Assembly (NCBI GenBank): GCA_003164255.1
Contig: PLST01000464.1
Location: 1 to 5,085, forward strand
DNA length: 5,085 nt
Source: Acidobacteriaceae bacterium
GTDB lineage: Bacteria > Acidobacteriota > Terriglobia > Terriglobales > Acidobacteriaceae
Direction: 5' to 3'
Part shown: positions 1-5,085 of the stretch, in pieces
Layout of the letters: each line of letters opens with the position of its first letter
How positions within the stretch are numbered: the stretch's first letter is position 1
Program-made: the position numbers and the translations under genes
The notes under the pieces: model-generated
What the model was told of the DNA's origin: nothing
Seen by the model: the letters and a program-made list of their open reading frames with translations, nothing else
Database searches by the model: none

Positions 1-1038
1 GCAGTTCTGTACACCTCTGGCACTACGGCGCGGCCCAAGGGCGTGATGCACACACACATTTCGCTCACCGGCGGAACAGAACTGATGTACCGTCTTGGCG
101 TCAACGAAGACCACGTCCTGCTTGCGGTGACGCAGATGATGCACATTGCCGCGTTCGGCTGCGTGCTGATGCCGGGCATTCGCTGCGGAGCCACCGTGGT
201 CGTCATGCCAGCCTTCGATCCCGGCCAATCGCTCGAACTCATCGAGCGCTGGGGTTGTTCCTGCTCTCTGATGCTGCCCGCCATGCTCCGCTTCATGGTG
301 GAAGAGCAGGGAATCCATCCGCGCAAGGTGGATTCCATGCGCGTGTGCATTGTGGGCGGAGACACCGTGCCCATCACCCTGCAGGATCGCTTTCAGGCTT
401 TGTTCGGCGCGCCCGTGCGCGAGATCTTTGGCATGACAGAGACGGTTCCTGTCACCTGCATCCGCGAGGGCCAAAAACGCGCCGGCTCCATGGGACCCGC
501 AATGGACCTGGTGGAAACCCGCGTCGCCCGGCTCACCGGCGGACTCGCGGACGTGGACGAAGTGGGCGAGTTGCAGGTGATGAGTGCGGCCAACACGGTC
601 GGCTATTGGGACGACCCCGCGGCCACAACGGCCACCTTTGCCGATGGATGGCTGCGCACCGGCGACCTGGTTCGTTGCGATGCCGACGGCTACTACTGGT
701 TTGAAGGCCGCGCCAAGCAGATCATCGTGCGCGGCGGGTCCAACATTTCGCCGCAGGAAGTGGAAGATGCTCTCTACCACCACCCGGCCGTGCTTGAAGC
801 AGGGGTCATCGGCATGCCCGATCCCGAGTTTGGAGAAAAGGTGATGGCCTATGTGGCCCTGCGCCCAGGGCTGGACGCCACCGAGGTTGAGTTGCGCGCC
901 TTGGTCAAAAGCCGCATCGCCGACTACAAAACGCCTGAGCGCATCTTCTTCCTGCCTTCCCTGCCCAAGGGACTCACGGGAAAAGTGCAGCGGCGAGAAC
1001 TCAAGGATTGGTCGATGGCCGCCCACGATATGGCCTGA
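1..1038 (+). CDS. AMP-forming acyl-CoA synthetase (ANL superfamily), 5' end outside the window
   Basis: This is the C-terminal 345 residues of an adenylate-forming ligase. The family activates a carboxylate with ATP to an acyl-adenylate and then usually forms the CoA thioester in the cytoplasm. The window opens almost on the phosphate-binding loop, YTSGTTARPKGV (residues 4-15 of the visible part). It continues with the A5 motif FGMTET (143-148), the A7 motif GWLRTGD (216-222, with the ribose-binding Asp222), the hinge and A8 region around GRAKQIIVRGGSNISP (236-251), and the A10 motif PKGLTGK, whose Lys328 is the expected adenylation lysine. All core motifs are intact, so the gene looks functional. 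Compared with the usual 500-560 residues, about 160-200 N-terminal residues lie off the left edge. The GTG at 43 and the ATG at 46 are internal, because the frame is open from base 1 and the motif begins before them. The acyl substrate cannot be read from the sequence; a fatty, aryl or short-chain acid is possible. The gene is probably co-transcribed with the cupin gene 38 bases downstream. Confidence 0.93.
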   Translation, partial: AVLYTSGTTARPKGVMHTHISLTGGTELMYRLGVNEDHVLLAVTQMMHIAAFGCVLMPGIRCGATVVVMPAFDPGQSLELIERWGCSCSLMLPAMLRFMVEEQGIHPRKVDSMRVCIVGGDTVPITLQDRFQALFGAPVREIFGMTETVPVTCIREGQKRAGSMGPAMDLVETRVARLTGGLADVDEVGELQVMSAANTVGYWDDPAATTATFADGWLRTGDLVRCDADGYYWFEGRAKQIIVRGGSNISPQEVEDALYHHPAVLEAGVIGMPDPEFGEKVMAYVALRPGLDATEVELRALVKSRIADYKTPERIFFLPSLPKGLTGKVQRRELKDWSMAAHDMA

Positions 1039-1076
1039 ACGTCAATATCACTTCATCACTCAATCAGGAGAACCAA

Positions 1077-1628
1077 ATGAAGCGTCGTTCTTTCCTCAAG
1101 TCTGCAGCCGCATTGCTCCCTGCCGCCGGCATGGCTGACTTCGTCCTTGCCCAGGCCGCCACTCCGTCCTCCGCTGAGGTTCACGTGGTCGGCGCCGATC
1201 AGGATCGCTTTGGCGAGCATCACTCGCTGGGCTTCAGCACTATTCGCTTCAAGGTCGCAACCGGTGACTCCGGCGGTAGCCTCTTCGTCATTGAGCACGA
1301 ACACTTGCTCAAAGGCGGTCCGCCTCTGCATGTTCACCTTCACCAGGATGAGTGGTTCTACGTTATGGAAGGGGAAGTTCTGTTTCAGGTGGGCAGCGAG
1401 CGCAAACGTGTCGGACCCGGCGAATCAGTGCTCGGCCCTCGCGGCATTCCCCATTGCTTTTCTGGAGCCGGAGAAAAACCAGGGCGCATGGTCATCGCGT
1501 TCACGCCCGCAGGGATGATGGAAAAGTTCTTCCGTGATACAGCCGTTCCGAATGGGCCTGTGCTCGATGCGGCCGTCTTCAGCCGGTACGAAATGAAATA
1601 TGTGGGCCCGTCGCCCTTCGCGAGCTAG
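1077..1628 (+). CDS. Cupin-domain protein with twin-arginine (Tat) signal peptide
   Basis: A protein of 183 residues. The N-terminus MKRRSFLK matches the Tat consensus (R-R-x-F-L-K). It is followed by an Ala/Leu-rich stretch (residues 9-20) and a likely signal peptidase site after Ala-Gln-Ala (25-27), which suggests folded export to the periplasm. The rest is one conserved beta-barrel cupin. Motif 1 is H85-V-H87-x4-E92-x6-G99 and motif 2 is P121-x-G123-x2-H126, giving the usual 3-His/1-Glu metal site (H85, H87, E92, H126). H89 is an extra nearby histidine. The arrangement resembles quercetin dioxygenase-like cupins, but substrate and metal cannot be assigned; a non-enzymatic binding role is also possible. 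The start at 1077 is chosen because AGGAG (1066-1070) sits 6 bases before it and the Tat motif follows at once; an in-frame ATG at 1008 lies inside the synthetase gene. The stop overlaps that of the convergent receiver gene. Confidence 0.9.
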   Translation: MKRRSFLKSAAALLPAAGMADFVLAQAATPSSAEVHVVGADQDRFGEHHSLGFSTIRFKVATGDSGGSLFVIEHEHLLKGGPPLHVHLHQDEWFYVMEGEVLFQVGSERKRVGPGESVLGPRGIPHCFSGAGEKPGRMVIAFTPAGMMEKFFRDTAVPNGPVLDAAVFSRYEMKYVGPSPFAS

Positions 1629-1996
1629 CTGCGCAGTCGGCTGAGCAGATCCTGCGGGTGCACCGGCTTGGCAAGGATCTCAAACTCGTATCCCTGCGCC
1701 CGCGCTTTCTCCAGCAGGTCCGCCGTGGCTGCCTGCCCTGAGAAGAGCAGCACCTTGATCCCGGGCAGCAGCGCCTTGATCCGGATGGCCGCGTCAATGC
1801 CGTTCAAATCCGCCATGATCACGTCGGAAATCAGCATGTCCGGCGCAAAGGTCGGGACCAACTCCAGTGCTCCCTCGCCGGAATAAACCGGGCGCGCTTC
1901 AAATCCGCTCTGATTCAAAATCATCGCAAGCGTGTCGGCAATCACGCGCTCGTCGTCAACAACCAGAACTTTGGGTCGAGCCTTCGTATCCGGCAT
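1625..1996 (-). CDS. Single-domain response regulator (CheY-like receiver)
   Basis: A protein of 123 residues consisting of one receiver domain and nothing else. The acidic pocket is Asp14-Asp15, the phosphoacceptor is Asp58 (in LISDVIM), the switch Ser is Ser86 (in LLFSGQ), and the conserved Lys is Lys110 followed by Pro111. All catalytic residues are present, so phosphorylation by a histidine kinase is expected. There is no DNA-binding or enzymatic output domain; it probably acts by protein-protein contact or as a phosphorelay intermediate. No kinase gene is in the window. The start ATG (1996-1994) is preceded by AGGAG (2004-2000) at the short distance of 3 bases; no other in-frame ATG occurs before residue 25, which lies inside the domain. 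The gene is divergent from the ABC transporter operon and convergent with the cupin gene, sharing the CTAG at 1625-1628. The domain call is firm; its partner and output are unknown. Confidence 0.93.
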   Translation of the reverse strand: MPDTKARPKVLVVDDERVIADTLAMILNQSGFEARPVYSGEGALELVPTFAPDMLISDVIMADLNGIDAAIRIKALLPGIKVLLFSGQAATADLLEKARAQGYEFEILAKPVHPQDLLSRLRS

Positions 1997-1999
1997 ACG

Positions 2000-2004
2000 C
2001 TCCT
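2000..2004 (-). promoter_or_regulatory. Ribosome binding site of the receiver gene
   Basis: On the minus strand, AGGAG is followed by CGT and then the ATG at 1996. The 3-base spacing is tighter than the usual 5-8, so initiation may be less than optimal. It is nevertheless the only good Shine-Dalgarno match near a start that keeps the whole receiver domain. Confidence 0.6.
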
Positions 2005-2040
2005 GAGTGCTTCAATCGTGCGGTTCTTTAAACGATCTTG

Positions 2041-2084
2041 AAGGGCAGCGCCTTGACGGCAATCGGGGAAAGGCGCCATCCCTT
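2041..2084. repeat. Imperfect inverted repeat (stem-loop)
   Basis: Left arm AAGGG-CA-GCGCCTT (2041-2054), right arm AAGGCGC-CAT-CCCTT (2070-2084). Seven outer-loop-proximal pairs (GCGCCTT with AAGGCGC) and five distal pairs (AAGGG with CCCTT) flank a CA/CAT internal loop, around a 15-base loop. No run of T follows on either strand, so it is not a standard intrinsic terminator. On the minus strand it would fall in the 5' leader of the receiver transcript if the promoter is the TATCAT element at 2102-2107. Confidence 0.5.
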
Positions 2085-2101
2085 TGTGGACACTTTACCT
2101 A

Positions 2102-2107
2102 ATGATA
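2102..2107 (-). promoter_or_regulatory. Possible -10 element for the receiver gene
   Basis: TATCAT on the minus strand matches the sigma-70 -10 consensus at five of six bases. At the usual 16-18 base spacing there is no good -35 hexamer; instead the inverted repeat at 2116-2133 occupies the spacer and the -35 area. If real, the promoter would give a leader of about 100 bases. Promoter rules for the host are unknown, so this is tentative. Confidence 0.2.
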
Positions 2108-2115
2108 CTCTCGCC

Positions 2116-2133
2116 TTGGGAATTCTTTCCCAA
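2116..2133. repeat. Perfect inverted repeat, candidate operator
   Basis: TTGGGAA-TTCT-TTCCCAA has two perfect 7-base arms and a 4-base spacer. This symmetry suits a dimeric DNA-binding regulator, and the site lies between divergent genes. As RNA it could also fold into a small hairpin, but no U tract follows, so a terminator is unlikely. The regulator that might bind it is not in the window. Confidence 0.5.
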
Positions 2134-2211
2134 TTGCCTCTCTCCCGGCTGCTTCGGCCCGTTTGCCCCTTGTTCCACCGGCATGGCAGCCTCAACCGTC
2201 TTCGTGTTCAT

Positions 2212-2226
2212 GCGTAAGTAATACGC
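2212..2226. repeat. Short inverted repeat upstream of the ABC operon
   Basis: GCGTA-AGTAA-TACGC has perfect 5-base arms and a 5-base spacer. It ends 6 bases before a TATACT hexamer (2233-2238), so it overlaps the place where a -35 element would be expected. Arms this short can arise by chance, so a regulatory role is tentative. Confidence 0.25.
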
Positions 2227-2232
2227 GAAACA

Positions 2233-2238
2233 TATACT
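2233..2238 (+). promoter_or_regulatory. Possible -10 element of the ABC transporter operon
   Basis: TATACT matches the -10 consensus at five of six bases and lies 59 bases before the ATG at 2298, giving a plausible leader of about 50 bases. No recognisable -35 hexamer is found at 16-18 bases; ATGCGT-like sequence is there instead. That fits a weak or activator-dependent promoter, or chance. Confidence 0.25.
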
Positions 2239-2287
2239 TGTACTTGCATCAGTCCCCGGCCATGAACCTCGGCCAGCGTCCCAAAGC

Positions 2288-2291
2288 GGAG
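2288..2291 (+). promoter_or_regulatory. Ribosome binding site deciding the ATPase start
   Basis: GGAG lies 6 bases before the ATG at 2298. The alternative in-frame starts, ATG at 2262 and TTG at 2163, have no purine-rich sequence at a suitable distance, so this site decides for 2298. Confidence 0.65.
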
Positions 2292-2297
2292 AAACCC

Positions 2298-3722
2298 ATG
2301 CAGCAGGTAGACTTCCCCAACCAGGCCCCGCCCGCCGTCGCCTCGGCCGAGCCCATCATCCGCGCGGAAAAAATTGAGAAGTACTACGCGCAGCCCAGCC
2401 AGAACCGCATCCAGGTGATCTCGGCCACCGACCTGAGCATTCTTCCCGGCGAAATTCTCGCCCTCCTTGGGCCCTCCGGTTCAGGCAAATCGACCATGCT
2501 GCGCATGTTGAGCGGGCTCTCCACGCCGACGGCCGGCCAGGTCTACTGGCATCAGAAGCCCATCGCCGGAGCCGAGATCAATGTCTCCATCGTCTTCCAG
2601 AGCTTCGCGCTCTTCCCATGGCTCACCGTTCTTGAAAACGTCGAAGCGCCCCTGCAGGCGCGCGGCGTCGAACCCGATGAGCGCCGCGCGCGCAGCATGA
2701 AGATGCTCGATACGGTGGGCCTTGACGGTTTTGAGGCAGCCTATCCCAAGGAGCTCTCGGGGGGCATGAAGCAGCGCGTCGGCTTTGCCCGTGCCCTGGT
2801 CGTCGAGCCTGAAGTTCTCTTCATGGACGAGCCCTTCTCGGCACTCGACGTGCTCACCGCTGAAAACCTGCGCAGCGAACTGCTCGAGCTCTGGGCCAAC
2901 AAGACCATGCCCACCAAGGCTGTCTTCCTCGTCACCCACAACATTGAGGAGGCCGTCTTGCTCGCCGATCGCATCGTGGTGCTCGGCCGCAATCCCGGAC
3001 ACATTCGCACCGACTTCCGCGTGCAGCTTCCGCAGCCCCGGGACCGCAAGTCGGAGCCCTTCACCCAGCTTGTCGACTACATCTACAAGGTCCTCACCCG
3101 GCCCGATGTGGTGCCTGCTCAAGCGCCCGACCAGCTCGCCGTGCCCGCAGTCCGCGACCAGCGCCAGATGCACTACCAGATGCTGCCTCACGCGCGGCCC
3201 GGCGGCGTCGCCGGATTGCTTGAGCTGCTCCTCGACAAGGGCGGACGGGACGACATCTACCACCTCGCCGATGATCTCGCCTTTGAAATCGACGACTTGC
3301 TCCCCATCGTCGACGCGGCCCAACTCCTCGGTTTCCTAACCGTGGAAGAAGGCGACGCCGCCATCACGCCCAGCGGCACAGAATTCGCAAACTCCGAGAT
3401 TCTCCGTCAGAAGGAGCTCTTCCGCGACGCTGCCGTTGAGCACGTCCTGCTCCTGCGCCAGATTAGCCGCGCCCTTGAGGCCAAAAGCGACCACACCGTT
3501 CCCGAGGACTTCTTCCTCGACATGCTCGACGAGCAGTTCAGTGAAGAGGAGTGCCTGCACCAGATGGAAACCGCCGTTACCTGGGGCCGCTACGCAGAGC
3601 TCTTTGACTTCGATGCCGGACGCCGCCGCTTCGTCCTGCCCGACGCCTCGGAGGAGGACGCCGTCGCCAACACGCCGCCCGTCGCACCGTCCGCCCCGCC
3701 CGGCGAAGAGGATAGCAAGTGA
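2298..3722 (+). CDS. ABC transporter ATP-binding protein, NitT/TauT type, with C-terminal AAA-associated domain
   Basis: A protein of 474 residues. Residues about 20-265 form a complete ABC ATPase: Walker A GPSGSGKST (58-66), Q-loop Gln101 followed by SFALFPWLTV, signature LSGGMKQR (153-160), Walker B LFMDEP (174-179), D-loop SALD (181-184) and H-loop His214. FALFPWLTVLENV is typical of nitrate, taurine and sulfonate importer ATPases, so it should sit on the cytoplasmic face of the membrane and energise uptake through the permease encoded next. The domain is followed by about 200 extra residues. Residues about 300-440 fit the AAA-associated C-terminal domain (PF09821 type), containing a helical, winged-helix-like part (about 304-362) and an acidic helical part (366-440), then a Pro/Ala/Glu-rich tail. 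Plain family members end near 250-270 residues. The start at 2298 rests on GGAG 6 bases upstream. The stop overlaps the permease start, which indicates translational coupling. The substrate is unknown. Confidence 0.93.
   Translation: MQQVDFPNQAPPAVASAEPIIRAEKIEKYYAQPSQNRIQVISATDLSILPGEILALLGPSGSGKSTMLRMLSGLSTPTAGQVYWHQKPIAGAEINVSIVFQSFALFPWLTVLENVEAPLQARGVEPDERRARSMKMLDTVGLDGFEAAYPKELSGGMKQRVGFARALVVEPEVLFMDEPFSALDVLTAENLRSELLELWANKTMPTKAVFLVTHNIEEAVLLADRIVVLGRNPGHIRTDFRVQLPQPRDRKSEPFTQLVDYIYKVLTRPDVVPAQAPDQLAVPAVRDQRQMHYQMLPHARPGGVAGLLELLLDKGGRDDIYHLADDLAFEIDDLLPIVDAAQLLGFLTVEEGDAAITPSGTEFANSEILRQKELFRDAAVEHVLLLRQISRALEAKSDHTVPEDFFLDMLDEQFSEEECLHQMETAVTWGRYAELFDFDAGRRRFVLPDASEEDAVANTPPVAPSAPPGEEDSK
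3708..3712 (+). promoter_or_regulatory. Ribosome binding site deciding the GTG start of the permease
   Basis: GAGGA lies 6 bases before the GTG at 3719, inside the last codons of the ATPase gene. It supports GTG as the start rather than the in-frame ATG at 3779, which would remove the residues before the first membrane segment. Confidence 0.7.
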
Positions 3723-5085
3723 ACGTTCAGCATCCTCTCGCCCGATCTCTCGTTACCGCGCGCACCTGGCCCTTCTTCATGGACCTGGTGGTGGGCGCCC
3801 TCGCACTCGCGGCCTTTCTCGGCCTGGTCAGCACCGGTGTCTACTGGCTCGGCAAGCCTGTCCCGGTGGTTCCCATCTCCAACTCCATCGGGGCGCTTCC
3901 GCTCTACGCCTTTTACTCAATTGTGCGTATGAGCATCGCTTATTTCCTGTCGCTGGCCTTCGCCATCGGCTACGGATACACCGCTGCCTACAACAAGCGC
4001 GTCGAGCCCTGGATGGTCGCGGTCCTTGACATCCTCCAGTCCATCCCCGTCCTCAGCTTTCTTCCTCCCGTCGTGCTCGCGATGGTCGCCCTGGTGCCCG
4101 GCCACCAGATGGGCATTGAGATGGGCGTGATCCTGCTCATCTTTACCGGCCAGGTTTGGAACCTCGCCTTCAGCTTCTACTCCTCACTCAAAAGCATCCC
4201 GCGCGAGATGGTTGAAGCCACGCGCATCTATCGCTACTCCGCATGGCAGCGCTTCTGGCAGCTCGAAATGCCTTACGCGGCCATCGGCCTTGTTTGGAAC
4301 TCGATCGTCTCGGTCGCGGGTGGATGGTTCGCGCTCATCGCCTGCGAAATGTTTACCATGGGCGATCGCAGCTTCCAGCTCCCCGGCCTCGGCAGCTACC
4401 TGCAAACCGCGACCGCCAATGGCGACATCAAGGCCCTCATCTCCGGCTTCGCTGCCGTCATACTCATCGTCGTCGCCACCGATCAACTCATCTGGCGACC
4501 TCTCATTGCCTGGAGCGACAAGTTCAAATTCGAGCAGGTCGAGTCCGCCGACCGCGTTACCTCGCCCGTCCTCGAAATGCTGCGGCGTTCCAACCTCTTC
4601 AGCTCACTGCCCGACCGCATCTTCGCCAGAGTCGAGGAGCCCATCTTCCGCCGCCTGGCCCGCAGCCGCGAGTGCCAGGTGGTTCAGCCACTCGATCAGG
4701 AAGAGCCAAAGCCTTCGCCGCTTTTGTGGGTCCTCGCGGTTGCAGCCATCGCCGCAGCCTGCTGGGGCGCGGTCAGAGCCGCATTCATGCTCAGCTCCAT
4801 CACATGGCCCGAGCTCCGCCTTTTGCTTGAAGGCGCCGCCGCCACCTTCCTACGCGTCAATGCAGCGTTGCTCATCTCCGCCGCTTGGACCATCCCTGTA
4901 GGTGTCGCCATCGGGCTCAACCCCAAACTCGCACGCATCGTTCAGCCAGTCGCGCAGGTGCTCGCCTCGGTCCCTGCCACTGCATTTTTTCCCATCCTAC
5001 TTATCGGCCTCGTCAAGATCGGCGGCGGCCTCGGCATCGGCTCCATCGCCCTCATGCTGCTCGGCACGCAGTGGTACATCCTCTT
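3719..5085 (+). CDS. ABC transporter permease, two fused BPD_transp_1 domains, 3' end outside the window
   Basis: The frame is open from GTG 3719 to the right edge, giving 455 visible residues of an inner-membrane permease. Likely membrane segments in the first half lie near residues 20-44, 65-87, 100-126, 133-154, 188-211 and 239-263. The cytoplasmic coupling loop that contacts the ATPase is at 163-185 (EMVEATRIYRYS...LEMP). It keeps Glu-Ala and the final Pro, but has Thr for the second Ala and Arg172 where the EAA consensus has Gly. A charged linker (about 267-334) joins a second permease half starting near 335. The paired segments QSIPVLSFLP (107-116) and ASVPATAFFP (416-425) show the halves are homologous. 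The second EAA loop and perhaps 120-140 residues lie beyond the window. A four-base overlap with the ATPase stop (GTGA) and a good GAGGA site support the GTG start. It is assigned to the NitT/TauT importer type by sequence pattern and neighbour; the substrate is unknown. Confidence 0.9.
   Translation, partial: MNVQHPLARSLVTARTWPFFMDLVVGALALAAFLGLVSTGVYWLGKPVPVVPISNSIGALPLYAFYSIVRMSIAYFLSLAFAIGYGYTAAYNKRVEPWMVAVLDILQSIPVLSFLPPVVLAMVALVPGHQMGIEMGVILLIFTGQVWNLAFSFYSSLKSIPREMVEATRIYRYSAWQRFWQLEMPYAAIGLVWNSIVSVAGGWFALIACEMFTMGDRSFQLPGLGSYLQTATANGDIKALISGFAAVILIVVATDQLIWRPLIAWSDKFKFEQVESADRVTSPVLEMLRRSNLFSSLPDRIFARVEEPIFRRLARSRECQVVQPLDQEEPKPSPLLWVLAVAAIAAACWGAVRAAFMLSSITWPELRLLLEGAAATFLRVNAALLISAAWTIPVGVAIGLNPKLARIVQPVAQVLASVPATAFFPILLIGLVKIGGGLGIGSIALMLLGTQWYIL

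Larger units (their letters stand above)
1997..2297. other. Divergent intergenic region between the receiver gene and the ABC operon
   Basis: A stretch of 301 bases without a convincing gene. It is AT-richer than the flanking coding DNA, especially around 2085-2135 and 2205-2250. It must carry promoters for the receiver gene (leftward) and probably for the transporter operon (rightward). Visible structure consists of an imperfect stem at 2041-2084, a perfect inverted repeat at 2116-2133, a 5-base-arm inverted repeat at 2212-2226, a directly repeated TACTTG at 2235-2246, and promoter-like hexamers described separately. The plus-strand frame stays open through much of it (from a TTG at 2163), but that part has biased, low-information composition and no ribosome site, so it is read as noncoding. 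Confidence 0.7.

Noticed and set aside
1008..1076. Earlier start for the cupin protein at ATG 1008
   Set aside because: It lies inside the synthetase gene and would bury the Tat signal; the ATG at 1077 has AGGAG at 6 bases.
2053..2081. TTGACG at 2053-2058 as a -35 element for the ABC operon
   Set aside because: The sequence 16-18 bases downstream is GC-rich (around CCATCC) with no -10 match, and the hexamer is part of a stem.
2116..2133. Inverted repeat as an intrinsic terminator
   Set aside because: No T run follows on either strand, and both neighbouring genes point away from it, so there is no transcript it would end.
2163..2297. N-terminal extension of the ATPase from TTG 2163 or ATG 2262
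   Set aside because: No ribosome binding site precedes either codon, the extra residues look noncoding, and the ABC domain needs none of them; ATG 2298 has GGAG at 6 bases.
2481..3323. Open frame of 280 codons on the minus strand
   Set aside because: It lies wholly opposite the well-supported ABC ATPase, has no recognisable motif, and is the usual mirror of a GC-rich gene with strong third-position bias.
3436..4029. Plus-strand open frame bridging the ATPase-permease junction
   Set aside because: It is out of frame with both genes, composed of Ser/Pro/Arg-rich low-complexity sequence, and has no domain.
4212..4901. Open frame of 229 codons on the plus strand in another frame (also 4243-4830)
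   Set aside because: It overlaps the permease, and its translation is Ser/Pro/Arg-rich low-complexity sequence typical of a shifted frame in GC-rich DNA.

Overview
The window is GC-rich, gene-dense chromosomal DNA with a strong preference for G or C at third codon positions. It suggests a free-living soil-type bacterium. The stand-alone receiver protein and the NitT/TauT-type transporter pair resemble, from memory, proteins of Acidobacteriota (class Terriglobia), but no marker gene is present, so that placement is only an inference. No RNA gene, mobile element or CRISPR array was seen.

Layout. Positions 1-1038 hold the C-terminal two thirds of an acyl-CoA synthetase of the AMP-forming (ANL) superfamily, cut by the left edge. 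After 38 bases comes a small cupin protein with a twin-arginine signal (1077-1628), probably in the same transcription unit. Facing it on the minus strand is a single-domain response regulator (1625-1996). The two genes converge so tightly that they share the four bases CTAG of their stop codons. A divergent intergenic region of about 300 bases (1997-2297) follows, AT-richer than its surroundings and carrying several inverted repeats and weak promoter-like elements. To its right, on the plus strand, is an ABC transporter operon: an ATPase with a long C-terminal extension (2298-3722), overlapping by four bases a tandem-fused permease (3719 to beyond the right edge).

The ATPase and the permease clearly work together as an importer of the nitrate/sulfonate/bicarbonate (NitT/TauT) type: the ATPase drives transport, and the two permease halves, fused in one chain, would form the channel. 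Neither substrate nor solute-binding protein can be read from this window. The receiver protein is transcribed away from the transporter and shares its upstream region, which makes coordinated control possible but unproven. The synthetase and the cupin form a separate unit with no evident link to the transporter.

Nothing here demands a wholly new system. The items most worth a second look are the inverted repeats in the divergent region, the winged-helix-like extension on the ATPase, and the degenerate EAA loop of the permease.
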